DNA of 64,000 nucleotides from assembly GCA_021772975.1 (NCBI GenBank), contig JAJFKY010000022.1, positions 124,001 through 188,000 on the forward strand, in the 5' to 3' direction. The number at the start of each line of letters is the position of its first letter. Position 1 is the first letter of the stretch. The DNA is from Gammaproteobacteria bacterium. Lineage in GTDB: Bacteria > Pseudomonadota > Gammaproteobacteria > Xanthomonadales > Wenzhouxiangellaceae. Under the pieces are notes generated by a model, which saw only the letters and a program-made list of their open reading frames with translations, was not told the DNA's origin and ran no database searches. The position numbers were made by a program, and so were the translations under genes. Shown in pieces: positions 26,394 to 36,417 of the stretch.

Positions 26394-27716
26394 ATGCATG
26401 ATTCGCGCGCTTCCCGCAGTCCGGCCGCGATGCACCATCTGCCATTGATGGTGCGCGCCCTGGTGCCCAGGGAAATGCTCAGCTGGGCGCTGATTTCCGT
26501 CACCCTGGGTGCGTTGGAAGGCGGACTGCTGGGCGTGTTGGTCAAGAACCTGTATGCCAGCGTGGCGAATGATACCGCGGTTAACCTGGCTGTCGCCGCG
26601 GTCTCGGGAGCGCCTGCCTTTGCCAACCTGATCAGTTTTGCCTTCGCCAACTGGGCGCGCGGCCGTGACAAGGTGCAATTACTGTCGTGGTTGATGCTGG
26701 CCTGCGGTCTGTGTGTATTTTGTATCGCCCTGGCGCCACGCACCCTGGCCGGTCTGGTGGTATTAACCCTGGCAACCGTCGCGGCCCGGATGTTTTGGTC
26801 GGGCGCCATCACCTTGCGCGCCACCGTCTGGCGGACCAATTTTCCGCGCCATGTGCGCGCCCGTATTACCGGTCAGATGACAACGTTGTCTTCCTTGCTG
26901 ATCGCCGTTTTTTCGGCTCTGCTGGGCTGGCTGCTGGATGTCAACGAGCCGCTGGCACGCTGGCTGTGGGGTTTCGCGGGCATTTCCGGGCTGGCCGCCG
27001 CGCTCGTTTACCGGCGCGCCCGGGTTCGCCATCACGGCCGGATTCTGAAACAGGAACTCAGCGATGCGCGCAGCGAACCCTGGCAGCGCCTGATTCAGCG
27101 GTTCTTCAGACTGCTTGCCGATGACCACGGTTTTCGCCGCTATATGCAAGCCATGTTTGTGTTTGGCAGCGGCAACCTGATGGTCACCGCGCCGCTGATC
27201 ATTCTGCTGAATGATCAGTTCGGACTCAGCCGTACCGCCCAGGTGCTGATAACCGCCTCGCTGCCATTGCTGCTGCTGGCTGTGTTTGTCCCATGGTGGG
27301 CCAGATTCCTGGATGACAGCCATATTATTTTCTATCGGGCCCGGCAAAGCTGGGGGTTTGTGATCGCTATCAGCTGCTTTTGTCTGGCCTGCATTTTCCA
27401 CTGGCAGTGGTTGTTATGGGTGGGCAGCGTGATCTATGGGATAGCTTTTGCCGGCGGCGTACTGGGATGGAATCTGGGTCACAACGATTTTTCCAGTGAT
27501 CACAGCTCCGCATTGTATATGGGGGTGCATGTGACCCTGACCGGTATCCGGGGGTTGTTTACCCCGGTGATCGGGGTATTGATCTATGAACTACTGGAGG
27601 CTTATGCGCCGGGTGCCGGCCGCTACAGTCTGGTGTTGCCGCTGGCATTGTCCGCCAGCGGCGCCATCTGGTTCGTACTGATGGCACGCAGGCTGCGTGC
27701 CATCCAGACCGGTTAG
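26394..27716 (+). CDS. Major facilitator superfamily transporter-like membrane protein
   Basis: The 440-residue protein has about 11-12 hydrophobic helices, with a charged cytoplasmic loop near the middle (RRARVRHHGRILKQEL, about residues 205-220) that splits two six-helix halves, as in MFS carriers. No substrate-specific motif is recognisable; the GHNDFSSDHSSALYMG segment (about residues 360-376) is distinctive. It is isolated on the + strand between two - strand clusters. Confidence 0.65.
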   Translation: MHDSRASRSPAAMHHLPLMVRALVPREMLSWALISVTLGALEGGLLGVLVKNLYASVANDTAVNLAVAAVSGAPAFANLISFAFANWARGRDKVQLLSWLMLACGLCVFCIALAPRTLAGLVVLTLATVAARMFWSGAITLRATVWRTNFPRHVRARITGQMTTLSSLLIAVFSALLGWLLDVNEPLARWLWGFAGISGLAAALVYRRARVRHHGRILKQELSDARSEPWQRLIQRFFRLLADDHGFRRYMQAMFVFGSGNLMVTAPLIILLNDQFGLSRTAQVLITASLPLLLLAVFVPWWARFLDDSHIIFYRARQSWGFVIAISCFCLACIFHWQWLLWVGSVIYGIAFAGGVLGWNLGHNDFSSDHSSALYMGVHVTLTGIRGLFTPVIGVLIYELLEAYAPGAGRYSLVLPLALSASGAIWFVLMARRLRAIQTG

Positions 27717-27732
27717 CCGATCTATCCGCAGG

Positions 27733-28590
27733 TTATTTTTTGCTGATCGTGATGTTACCGCTGAAGGTTTCCGCATCAATGCTGATATCGCTATTGCTGT
27801 CGGAACCGAACTCATTATCCACATCGCCGCTGAAAGTATCGCTATCCAGATCAAAACGAGTGTCCGCGGGCAGATTCAGCTCGATCTCACCGCTGTGAGT
27901 TTCCAGTCTGACACGGGCCCGATTGGCCAGGCTGGTGTCAATGATGACATCACCGGACACGGTACCGGCCTGCAGATTCTCCAAATCAACGGCCTGCAAA
28001 CGCAGATCACCGGATACTGATTCAATGTCAGCATGCTGCTGAATTCCACTGGCGCGGATATCGCCACTGACGGTTTCCAGTTCCAGCCGGCTGTTGTTGC
28101 CACGCACTTCGGCATCACCGCTGACGCTTTCCAGCTCAATGTGAGCGACCGCAACATCCAGGTCCATATCGCCGCTGACCGTTTCAATCCCCAGATGTGC
28201 GCCATCCAACCCGGCAACATCGATATCGGCACTCACCGACTCCAGATCAACCCGTGCGGCGTGCGGCACCTTCAGGGTCAGCCTGGTGTTGCCGGAGCTG
28301 CTGCCTTTCCAGTTCCAGCCCCAACTGCCTTCATGTCGGATTTCAATGTCCCAGTCATCCTCGTCGCCGGTGACCGTCACCTTGTGTTTGTCAGTGCCCA
28401 GCTCTCCGGTCAGTTCAAAGCTGTCGTTATCCCAGCCGCGCACATCCAGATCGCCATCCACCATGCTTAGACTGATATGGCCGTCAGCCTGCATGGCACG
28501 GGTTTCATCGACACTGGGTCCGGCCATCGCCGGCGTCGCACTGATCACCAGACTGGCGATAAATACGCTGAGTAAATATTGGTTACGCAT
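27733..28590 (-). CDS. Secreted DUF4097 beta-repeat protein
   Basis: The 285-residue protein has a signal peptide (MRNQYLLSVFIASLVISATPAMA, split as MRNQYLLSVFIA and SLVISATPAMA) and a body of short beta-strand repeats with recurring xVSGDxxxx units (ESVSADIDV, ETVSGDMDL, ESVSGDAEV, ETVSGDIRA, ESVSGDLRL, GTVSGDVII), which is the right-handed beta-solenoid pattern of DUF4097 proteins. The start at 28590 has GGAG 6 nt upstream. It overlaps the anti-sigma-like gene by 8 nt, so it is probably part of the sigma operon and may be one of its outputs. Confidence 0.8.
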   Translation of the reverse strand: MRNQYLLSVFIASLVISATPAMAGPSVDETRAMQADGHISLSMVDGDLDVRGWDNDSFELTGELGTDKHKVTVTGDEDDWDIEIRHEGSWGWNWKGSSSGNTRLTLKVPHAARVDLESVSADIDVAGLDGAHLGIETVSGDMDLDVAVAHIELESVSGDAEVRGNNSRLELETVSGDIRASGIQQHADIESVSGDLRLQAVDLENLQAGTVSGDVIIDTSLANRARVRLETHSGEIELNLPADTRFDLDSDTFSGDVDNEFGSDSNSDISIDAETFSGNITISKK

Positions 28591-29209
28591 GTTTTTCTCC
28601 AAAATCATTCGTGGTGTTCGTTAATAGGATGCCAGTCTGACCGGATCGGTTGAAATCGGCCCATTGACGCAGCAGGCGATGCTGGCGGCGCTCGGCGTTG
28701 GCAAGCTGCCGCAATAAGCTGATGTGCTCCGGCTGCTGTGACAGCGCGGTCCGCAAAGAAATAATGGCCTTCTGGTTCTCCTGCAAGCCAGCAATCAATT
28801 GTGGCCGCCACACCGGCGCAGCCTCGCCGAGTAGCACCGCTGACATGCCATAGCGTCCGCTTTGACCCAGACCGTCCAGCCATTCTTCCGGCGTGCCGCG
28901 CAGTTGCATCAGCACCTGATCCAGAGCCTGCAGTTCCTGCGCCGCACTGACTGCCAGCAGGCTCTGTCCGGCCGCTGCCGGATCACTCTGAGTCTGGCTC
29001 GGCAGGAATACCCGCCCGATAGCAACCAGCAGCAACACGCTGGCCGCCAGTGCGAACCAGCGAGGGTAACGGGCAGCACCGCCGCCGCCGGCCGTTGACT
29101 GCCCTGCTCCGGCATCAATACGCTGTTCAATACCCGGCCACAAGTCTCTGCCGGGAGCGACTTCACGCTGCAGCCCCGCCAGCCGTTGATCTAATTGATG
29201 TTCATTCAT
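28583..29209 (-). CDS. Putative anti-sigma factor (single-pass membrane protein)
   Basis: The 208-residue protein has a cytoplasmic N-terminal part (MNEHQLDQRLAGL...LWPGIEQRI), one membrane helix (about residues 48-68, FALAASVLLLVAIGRVFL) and a periplasmic helical domain with LRGTPEEWLDGL and a heptad-like C-terminus. This architecture and the position directly after an ECF sigma gene suggest a membrane anti-sigma factor. No zinc-binding HxxxCxxC motif is present, so it would be an atypical type. Confidence 0.6.
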   Translation of the reverse strand: MNEHQLDQRLAGLQREVAPGRDLWPGIEQRIDAGAGQSTAGGGGAARYPRWFALAASVLLLVAIGRVFLPSQTQSDPAAAGQSLLAVSAAQELQALDQVLMQLRGTPEEWLDGLGQSGRYGMSAVLLGEAAPVWRPQLIAGLQENQKAIISLRTALSQQPEHISLLRQLANAERRQHRLLRQWADFNRSGQTGILLTNTTNDFGEKHA

Positions 29210-29245
29210 CGTGTGTCGTTCCTGAGGTTGATAACACCCGTTCGC

Positions 29246-29884
29246 TTATTCATTTAACCACTGCCGCAGCAGTTGCCGGGCGCGATGCAATTGCGCTTTG
29301 GAACTGCCTTCCGCCATACCGGTTGCCGCGCTGATCTCAGCATGGCTGTAACCTTCAATAGCATTCAAAATCAATACCGCCCTGGCTCGCTCCGGAAGCC
29401 GCGCGATGGCACGCTCCAGATCCTGATCACCGCCCTGCCAGTCCTGCGCGCCCTGCGTGGCTTCACTGATCTGGTCCGCGTCACTGACGGTCTGCAGACG
29501 GCGGGATTGCCGGCGCTTATCACCCAGCACAACATTGACCGCCAGCCGGTGTAACCAGGTCCCGAACGCGGACTCGCCGCGGAAACTGGCCAGTTTACGC
29601 CAGGCCTGCACAAAAGCTTCCTGGGTCAAATCTTCCGCCAGCGCGCGATTACCCGCACACATTCGCCAGCACAAGGCGTAAATACGATCACGATGCTGGC
29701 GGTAGAGCACCGCAAAAGAGTTGCAGTCGCCCTGCAGACTGGCCGCTATCAGGCTGTCCTGATCTTGTTTGGCATCGGCTACCGCCGCTGTAGCTTGAAC
29801 GGTAACAGCCGCGGCTGAGTGGTGCTTCGACCAGCTTGCAGGCATTGGCATCATGGTGGCAATGGAATCCATACTGTAATACAA
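29246..29884 (-). CDS. ECF-type RNA polymerase sigma factor
   Basis: The 212-residue frame contains a sigma-70 region 2 (FAVLYRQHRDRIYALCWRMC, then EDLTQEAFVQAWRKLASFRG and FGTWLHRLAVNVVLGDKRR) and a region 4 (ERARAVLILNAIEGYSHAEI, GMAEGSSKAQLHRAR). The first 40 or so residues are not part of the conserved fold, so the true start may be at one of the internal ATGs; there is no strong Shine-Dalgarno to decide. It is the first gene of an operon with the anti-sigma-like and DUF4097 genes and is likely an envelope-stress regulator (inference). Confidence 0.88.
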   Translation of the reverse strand: MYYSMDSIATMMPMPASWSKHHSAAAVTVQATAAVADAKQDQDSLIAASLQGDCNSFAVLYRQHRDRIYALCWRMCAGNRALAEDLTQEAFVQAWRKLASFRGESAFGTWLHRLAVNVVLGDKRRQSRRLQTVSDADQISEATQGAQDWQGGDQDLERAIARLPERARAVLILNAIEGYSHAEISAATGMAEGSSKAQLHRARQLLRQWLNE

Positions 29885-30042
29885 GATGCCGGCTGTGAGG
29901 GGTTGGTTTAAACCGGCGGGCAGTTGTTGCGCTGTATTTTTACCGCGCCGGCAGAACTTATGGCGCGTCGTTAGTAGCGCCTCACGACGCTTGACCCATT
30001 CTACCCTTGCGCATTAACACGGTGGGGTTAGACTGCCTCGGT

Positions 30043-32115
30043 ATGTATCTCGACACTCTGCTTGCCATCAGTATGCAATTCCAAGCGTTGCCGGCTGCCG
30101 TTGATCCGGAACCCCGACTGGATCTGCCGCCCTTGGCTGTCAGCGCCCGCGCGCTTGACAACGCTGACCTCGGCAGCAGCATGCTATCTGCTGAAGCGAT
30201 CGAATCGCGCCGGCCACAGCATCCGCAGGAACTGTTCGCCCCCCTGCCGGGCGTATGGATCAGCCGTGGCAGCGGCCAGGAGCATTTGACCGCCATCCGT
30301 TCACCGGTGTTGACCGGCGCAGGCGCCTGTGGCGCGTTTTTGATGCTGGAAAATCAGGTACCGATCCGGCCGGCGGGGTTTTGCAACGTCAACCAGTTAT
30401 TTGAAGTTGATCTGGCCAATGCCCGGCAGATTGATGTGCTGGCCGGCCCCGGCCTGCCCCAGCATGGCGCCAATGCCCTGTACGGGGTCATCGATGTGCA
30501 GCAGGCGCCGCTGGCTTTACGGCCTGCGGCACAGGCCAGTCTGGAACTGGGTGAACAGGACTTTTATCGGCTGCAGGCAGGTGCGGCCGGGGAACATTTT
30601 GGCTGGCGTATAGGCTATACCGACAGTGGCAGTTTTCGTGATCAGGAAAGCTATCAGCAGCTGTTCCTGAATGCCCGGCATGAAGCTACAGTTGGTAACG
30701 CGCAAGTCTCCACCAGCCTGAACGGTGCCTACCTTGATCAGGAAACCGCCGGTTTTATTGTCGGGTTTGAAGCTTATCTTGATCCGCGGTTACGACGCGG
30801 CAACCTTAATCCCGAAGCTTTCCGGCAAGGTGATGCGATCCGTCTGATCAATCACTGGCAGTGGCCGGCGGACGCGCAATCGCAATGGAATGTCAGCGCT
30901 TTTGCCCGTCGCAGCAGGCTGGAATTTCTGCAGCATTTTCTGCCGGGGCAACCATTGGAACGCAATGGCCAAGTCAGCGCCGGCATTAATGCCGACTGGA
31001 ATCGCTGGTGGAACCGCGGTGCCTTGAGCATCGGGCTGGATGTGGAATGGTTCGATGGCTTTCTGGAGGAATTCCAGGCCGGTCCGGTGGACAGCCCCTC
31101 GGCGTTTCTGGTCGCAACCCGGCCGGCCGGCGCGCATTATGATTATGACGTCACCGGCTACAGTGTCAGCCAATGGCTGCGCCTGGAACACCGCCTGGTC
31201 GGTGATATCCGGCTGGCGGCCGGTGCCCGGCTGCAATGGCTGAGTTATAGCTACCGGAACAATCTGCTGGACGGCAACACCCGCGAGGATGGCAGCGAGT
31301 GTGGTTTTGGCGGCTGTCTGTTTACCCGTCCAGCCGACCGCGGCGATGATTTCTTTGATGTCGCGCCATCGTTGTCGCTGACAGGTCCGATCAGCGCTAG
31401 CCATCGCTGGCATACCCGTCTGGCACGCGGCTTCCGACCACCCCAGGCCACCGAGTTATATCGCCTGCAAAACGGTCAGCGGGTAGCCGATCTGGGCAGC
31501 GAAGAACTGGACAGCATCAGTGCCGGCCTGAGTGGTGAGGCGAGTCAGCAAACGGGGGAGCAGGCACGCTGGCATTACTCGCTGACCGCTTTCTATCAGC
31601 GCGCCCGTGATCAGATTTTTCGCAATGCCGACGGTTTTAACGTGACCGATGCCGCGACCCGCGCGATCGGAATTGAATGGCAGGCCGGCTGGGCCATTGA
31701 TACCAATCTGCAGGCCCGGATCAGCGGCAGTTATGCGGATCATGAATACGCTTCAGACAGTGCCGCCGGAGCCGGCGAAGCCATCGTCGCCGGCAATCAG
31801 GTCGATACTGCGCCGTTATGGCAGGGCTATCTGCAACTGGACTGGCAACCACGTACACCGCTCAACCTGGGGGTGGATTTTGAATGGCTGGATGGCTATT
31901 TTCTGGACGCGGCCAATAGCGCTGAATATCCTGGTCACGCTTTGTTGCACCTGCGTGCCAGCTGGCAGCTGCAGCCGCAGTGGCGGCTGCATGCGCGTAT
32001 CCGTAACGTGCTGAATAACCGCTATGCGGAACGGGCGGACTTTGCGTTTGGAAACTTTCGCTATTTCCCCGGCCAGGGAGCCACGGTATTTGTGGGCATT
32101 GACTGGCGGCGTTGA
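30043..32115 (+). CDS. TonB-dependent outer-membrane receptor
   Basis: The 690-residue protein has a short signal-like N-terminus, a plug domain (about residues 45-150) with PLPGVWISRGSGQEHL and the LAGPGLPQHGANALYGVIDV motif, and a 22-strand-like beta-barrel with many aromatic strand ends. The C-terminus has RNVLNNRYAERADFAFGNFR and ends VGIDWRR, as TonB receptors do. The frame is open from 30007 (TTG), but the ATG at 30043 is the first ATG. The plug contains a cysteine pair (GACGAF, AGFCNVN). The ligand is unknown; no ferric-siderophore or vitamin gene is adjacent. Confidence 0.85.
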   Translation: MYLDTLLAISMQFQALPAAVDPEPRLDLPPLAVSARALDNADLGSSMLSAEAIESRRPQHPQELFAPLPGVWISRGSGQEHLTAIRSPVLTGAGACGAFLMLENQVPIRPAGFCNVNQLFEVDLANARQIDVLAGPGLPQHGANALYGVIDVQQAPLALRPAAQASLELGEQDFYRLQAGAAGEHFGWRIGYTDSGSFRDQESYQQLFLNARHEATVGNAQVSTSLNGAYLDQETAGFIVGFEAYLDPRLRRGNLNPEAFRQGDAIRLINHWQWPADAQSQWNVSAFARRSRLEFLQHFLPGQPLERNGQVSAGINADWNRWWNRGALSIGLDVEWFDGFLEEFQAGPVDSPSAFLVATRPAGAHYDYDVTGYSVSQWLRLEHRLVGDIRLAAGARLQWLSYSYRNNLLDGNTREDGSECGFGGCLFTRPADRGDDFFDVAPSLSLTGPISASHRWHTRLARGFRPPQATELYRLQNGQRVADLGSEELDSISAGLSGEASQQTGEQARWHYSLTAFYQRARDQIFRNADGFNVTDAATRAIGIEWQAGWAIDTNLQARISGSYADHEYASDSAAGAGEAIVAGNQVDTAPLWQGYLQLDWQPRTPLNLGVDFEWLDGYFLDAANSAEYPGHALLHLRASWQLQPQWRLHARIRNVLNNRYAERADFAFGNFRYFPGQGATVFVGIDWRR

Positions 32116-32227
32116 TGGCCTCTCCAGCCTATTGCTGTTTAGGCAGGGTGCCGCCAAGGCTGGCCCTGCCGTTTAAGCCAGGGTGAGCTTCCGCTAAGGC
32201 CCGGCGCCAGCCATCCTGATGCCCGGA

Positions 32228-32998
32228 TCAGGAAAAAAAGTTGATGCCCATGCCACCATCCACGCTCAGGCACTGGCCGGTCACATAGCTGGCCGCCGGC
32301 ATGCAGAAAAAGGCTGTGGCGGTAGCCATTTCTTCCGGGGTCGCCACCCGGCCCAGCGGGGTGCGGGCCAATACCGACTCCAGATATTGCTCATCCGCCA
32401 GGACCTGACGGGCCAGAGGGGTATCGGTATACCAGGGCGCTATGGCATTCACCCGGATGCCATCCGCTGCCCATTCAACCGCCAGGTTACGGGTCATCTG
32501 CAGCATCGCTGCCTTGGTCATGCCATAAATGACACCGGTGCGCATATGCGCAATCCCGGCCACCGAAGCGATATTCACCACCGACGCATTGGCGCTGTTG
32601 CACAACCAGCGATGACAGGCCTGGGTCAGAAAAAAAGCGCTGTCCAGATTGGTCGCGAATAAATGCTGGTAAATCCTGGCGGAATACTCCATGGCCGGCA
32701 AACGGATATTACTGCCGACGTTATTGATCAGACAGTCCAGGCGCCCCCAACTCGCTTCGAGCTCGTTGAGCAGGCCTTCACGCTGGTCGGCGTCAGTAAT
32801 ATCCAGCGCTGAACACAGCACCCGATGCTCACCATGCTGTTCGGCCAATAACCGGGCATATTGCCGCAGCGCCCGCTGTTCACGCGCTACCAGCCAGACG
32901 CTGGCGCCCCGCTCCAGAAAAACCTCGGCAATCTCAGCACCAATGCCTTTGCTGGCGCCGGTTACCAGGACGTGATAGCCATCCATTCTCCAGTTCAT
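32228..32998 (-). CDS. Short-chain dehydrogenase/reductase (tropinone reductase-like)
   Basis: The 256-residue NAD(P)-dependent oxidoreductase has the classical SDR motifs: TGASKGIGAEIAE (cofactor loop, about residues 14-26), NNVGSNI in place of NNAG, the catalytic serine region NIASVAG, the YGMTK catalytic Tyr-Lys pair, and INxIAPW-like RVNAIAPWYTDT. It follows sppA by 11 bp on the same strand, so it is probably co-transcribed. The substrate is not deducible. Confidence 0.92.
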   Translation of the reverse strand: MNWRMDGYHVLVTGASKGIGAEIAEVFLERGASVWLVAREQRALRQYARLLAEQHGEHRVLCSALDITDADQREGLLNELEASWGRLDCLINNVGSNIRLPAMEYSARIYQHLFATNLDSAFFLTQACHRWLCNSANASVVNIASVAGIAHMRTGVIYGMTKAAMLQMTRNLAVEWAADGIRVNAIAPWYTDTPLARQVLADEQYLESVLARTPLGRVATPEEMATATAFFCMPAASYVTGQCLSVDGGMGINFFS

Positions 32999-33009
32999 CG
33001 CTCAATACC

Positions 33010-34872
33010 TTATCGTGGCGTGACACACAGGCAGTGTGCCAGAATCCCGGGCCGCTCATACTGTCGCAGTAACGGCTCCAGCTGTTGCCGCAGACGTGCT
33101 TCCAGTTGCCGAGGCAGGCGCAGATGGCCGGGCGGAATTAACTTGTCCGGATCAATGTCCAGACTGCTCAGCAGGCGTGCCGACCAGCCGATGATCAGAC
33201 TCTCCCAGACCGTCAGAGCAGGCTCGACCCACTGCACCTGATAATCATCCCCCAGATCAGCACGAATGGCGGCGGCGGCAATCACCGCCTGCAGGCTACC
33301 CTGCTGATCAACCAGGCTGCGATCCAGCGCCTGCTGACCGCTCCACACCCGGCCACGCGCCAGCTGATCAACCTGCGCGGTGCTCATGTCACGCTGTTCT
33401 GCCACCAGACTGAGAAAATCGCTGTATCCGGCTTCCACCAATGCCTGGATAATCTGTCTGACCGGCGCGGATAATTCTCGATCCAGACGCAGTCCGCCGG
33501 CCACTTCAGTGGTGCCTACGCCATCGGTATAGATACCCAGTTTCGCCAGTGATTCCTGAAAGGTCGGCAGCACACCGAAAATGCCTATCGAGCCGGTGAT
33601 GGTCGCTGGATTGGTCCAGATCTCATCAGCACCCATGGCAATCCAATACCCGCCCGACGCCGCCAGATCCCCCATACTGACCAGCACCGGCTTACCGGAC
33701 TCCTGCAGGTTCAGCAATTCCTGACGGATCACCTCGGAGGCAAACGCATCGCCACCCGGGCTGTCAATTCGCAGCACCACAGCCTTGATGTCTTTGTCAG
33801 TAGCGGCCTGCCGTAACAGGGCGGAAACATTGGCCGAGCCGGCCGTGCCCGGTGGCCCGCTGCCGCTGATGATTTCACCCTCGACCACCACGATACCGAT
33901 TTTAGACCGACCGGACTGCTGGCCGGCATGTCGTTGTACATAGGCCTGGAAATGAATCTGCCGGAAACTGTCACTGCCATCGCTGGTGCCGGACTGAATC
34001 AGTTCAGCACGCAGTTCCGGACGTGATTTGATCCCGTCAACCAGGCTCATGGCCAGCGCCACCTGAGCAGCATCACCCTGCTGCTGCTGAATCTGTTCAG
34101 CATAATTGCTGATGCTGCGTTCCAGTACATCCACCGGCAGGCCGCGGTTTTGCGCAATGGTTTCCAGATACTGCTGCCACAACCCGTCCAGCAGATACAG
34201 ATTGGCTTCGCGATCCTGCGGCGACATATCGTTGCGAATATACGGCTCGGCCGCCGATTTATATTCGCCTACCCGGAACAGATTGATATCCACCGCCAGC
34301 TTGTCCAGCCCCTCGCGATAGTAATTGCGATAAACCGCAAAGCCATCCAGCCAGACCAGACCATCGCGCTCCAGCCAGACCTCATCAGCCAGACTGGCTA
34401 GATAGTATTGGTATTGGTCCATAAACGCACCGATGGCATACACCGGCTTGCCGCTGGTTTTGAACTCAACCAGCGCGGTTTGCAACTCCTGCAGACTGGC
34501 CATGCCAATCGACCATAATTGCCGCACATCGATCAATACCTGGGTGATTTGCGGATCAGTCCGAGCCAGTTCCAGCGCTCTGAGCAGATCACGCAACCGG
34601 GTCTCCGGTTGCGAGTTGCTGGTTAGCTCATCCAGCGCACGTTCGAGTGGAGTGCCGCTGTATTGCTCCACCACATTGCCCTGTGGCTGCACCAGCAGCG
34701 TGGTTCCGGATTTGAGCGGTTCTATATTGTCACCACCCAGCCACACGCTCAGGATAATGACAACCAGCAGCAGGAACAGCAGGTTAAGCACCACCCGCCG
34801 GAACCAGTCAATGCCGTCCCAGAAGCCAAACCAGAGGCGCGCCAGAAAACCGCGCTGCGTGTGTTCCGTCAT
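33010..34872 (-). CDS. sppA: Signal peptide peptidase SppA, 67K type
   Basis: This 620-residue inner-membrane serine peptidase degrades cleaved signal peptides. It has an N-terminal anchor helix (about residues 22-45) and two tandem ClpP-like domains. The lysine of the Ser-Lys dyad is in FRVGEYKSAAEPY and the serine in DLAASGGYWIA, matching the E. coli enzyme (618 residues) in order and length. I preferred the ATG at 34872 because GAG lies upstream and two earlier ATGs add residues that do not fit the family. The downstream SDR gene starts 11 bp after its stop. Confidence 0.93.
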   Translation of the reverse strand: MTEHTQRGFLARLWFGFWDGIDWFRRVVLNLLFLLLVVIILSVWLGGDNIEPLKSGTTLLVQPQGNVVEQYSGTPLERALDELTSNSQPETRLRDLLRALELARTDPQITQVLIDVRQLWSIGMASLQELQTALVEFKTSGKPVYAIGAFMDQYQYYLASLADEVWLERDGLVWLDGFAVYRNYYREGLDKLAVDINLFRVGEYKSAAEPYIRNDMSPQDREANLYLLDGLWQQYLETIAQNRGLPVDVLERSISNYAEQIQQQQGDAAQVALAMSLVDGIKSRPELRAELIQSGTSDGSDSFRQIHFQAYVQRHAGQQSGRSKIGIVVVEGEIISGSGPPGTAGSANVSALLRQAATDKDIKAVVLRIDSPGGDAFASEVIRQELLNLQESGKPVLVSMGDLAASGGYWIAMGADEIWTNPATITGSIGIFGVLPTFQESLAKLGIYTDGVGTTEVAGGLRLDRELSAPVRQIIQALVEAGYSDFLSLVAEQRDMSTAQVDQLARGRVWSGQQALDRSLVDQQGSLQAVIAAAAIRADLGDDYQVQWVEPALTVWESLIIGWSARLLSSLDIDPDKLIPPGHLRLPRQLEARLRQQLEPLLRQYERPGILAHCLCVTPR

Positions 34873-35017
34873 ATTTTTCTCATGCTGCATCAGTGCAAAG
34901 TTGCTCAACTTGACGATTCTAGGTTAGCGCCCCGAGCTTAACAATCCGTCTGATGGCCTATAGCAGGCAAACCGGTGGAAAAAGTGACTGGTTATTGGGT
35001 TTATCCGATCGCGCCGG

Positions 35018-36358
35018 TTAACCGGCCAGCTCAGCCAGCCGCCGGCTGGTACGCATAAAACGCGCGCCTAACAGCACCGCCGCGATACTCAGGCCGGCGA
35101 TCATCCCGGTCCACATACCGGCCGCGCCCCATTCCATCCGAAACGTCAGCCACCAGCCTAACGGCATACCGGCGCACCAATACGCAATCACGGTATACAA
35201 CATCGGAATACGGGTGTCTTTGTAGCCGCGCAAAGCGCCGCCCGCAGCAGCCTGGATACCATCGGGAAACTGAAACAATGCCGCAATCATCAACAGACTG
35301 ATGGCCAGTGGAATCACCTCGGCATCGTGGGTATACCAACCCACAATCCAGCCCGGCAATAACAGCATCATGGCCGCCGCCACACTCTGAGTAATCAGGG
35401 TCAGACCGATACCGACCTGACCTGCCAGGCGCGCTGCCTTGGGTTCCCCCCGACCCAGCGCATTGCCTACCCGCACCGTTATCGCACCCGCCAGGCCCAG
35501 CGGCACCATGAAGCACAAGGCGGAAAAGTTGATGGCAATCTGATGCGCGGCGATCGGCACATGCCCCAATGACCCGATCAGCAGAGCTGCACCGACAAAT
35601 AAACTGCCTTCCACAAAAATCATCCCGCCGACCGGCAGACCGACCTGCAGCAGTTCCCGCAGCGCCTGCCAGCGCGGCCATTCGAAACGCTCCAGTACCG
35701 CATAACGGAAATAATCTTTGCGCCATGCAATCCAGCCCAGCAACGCCAGCAACTGCAACCAGTAAATCAGCGCGGTCGCCCAGCCGCAGCCTACCGCTCC
35801 CAGCGCGGGGAAACCGAGCTTGCCGTACATCAGAATATAATTGGCCGGAACATTCAGCGCGACGCCCATAAAACCCAGCCACATGGTGGGCGCGGTACGC
35901 CCAACACCCTCACTGAAATAACGCAATGCCAGCAACAGACAGACACCTGGCGCGCCCCAGGACAGCGCGCGCAGATACTGCAGTGCTATCGGGGTGATAT
36001 GCGCATCCACCTCCAGCATGGCCAGCAGTGGCGCGCAATGCCGTATCGATACCCAGATCAGCAGCGCCAGTGACAATGCCAGCCAGCCGCCCTGCCGGGT
36101 TACCGCACCGGCTTCACGATAGCGTGCGGCGCCGTCCAGATGAGACACCGCTGGCGGTACCGCCATCATCACGCCCAGAGCAAACAGAAACACCGCCGAC
36201 CAGACCGCTCCACCGATCGCAATCGCGCCCAGACTCACCGCGCCCAGACGCCCGGCCATCACGGTATCAACAAAATTCATGCCCATGCCGGCCAGATTGC
36301 CAATGATAATGGGCAGCGCCAGCCATACCGTGCGCTTGATATCAAACCAGACACCCAT
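35018..36358 (-). CDS. MATE-family efflux transporter (NorM-like)
   Basis: The 446-residue inner-membrane antiporter has twelve helices and the family blocks PIIIGNLAGMGMNFVDTVMAGRLG (as IIIGNLAGMGMNFVDTVMAG) at the N-terminus and PVGGMIFVEGSLFVGAALLI mid-protein. It should expel cationic drugs or metabolites with H+ or Na+. The start was placed at 36358 because longer frames (to 36433) overlap the beginning of the divergent epimerase gene; this leaves 59 bp between the divergent starts. A 14-nt palindrome (35013-35026) overlaps its stop codon. Confidence 0.88.
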   Translation of the reverse strand: MGVWFDIKRTVWLALPIIIGNLAGMGMNFVDTVMAGRLGAVSLGAIAIGGAVWSAVFLFALGVMMAVPPAVSHLDGAARYREAGAVTRQGGWLALSLALLIWVSIRHCAPLLAMLEVDAHITPIALQYLRALSWGAPGVCLLLALRYFSEGVGRTAPTMWLGFMGVALNVPANYILMYGKLGFPALGAVGCGWATALIYWLQLLALLGWIAWRKDYFRYAVLERFEWPRWQALRELLQVGLPVGGMIFVEGSLFVGAALLIGSLGHVPIAAHQIAINFSALCFMVPLGLAGAITVRVGNALGRGEPKAARLAGQVGIGLTLITQSVAAAMMLLLPGWIVGWYTHDAEVIPLAISLLMIAALFQFPDGIQAAAGGALRGYKDTRIPMLYTVIAYWCAGMPLGWWLTFRMEWGAAGMWTGMIAGLSIAAVLLGARFMRTSRRLAELAG

Positions 36359-36417
36359 GTGAGGCGGCTTACCGGCGGCTATACTGGCTTTCGAATCAGC
36401 TGTTGGTGGAGTTTGTG

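Noticed and set aside
35013-35026. 14-nt palindrome GCCGGTTAACCGGC over the MATE stop codon
   Set aside because: It is short, has no T run and no repeat elsewhere that I noticed, so it is not called as an operator or terminator.
35031-35882. 283-residue open frame on the - strand inside the MATE gene
   Set aside because: It lies in another frame of the MATE gene and has a composition typical of a shadow frame (many Gly, Arg and Ala, no family motif).
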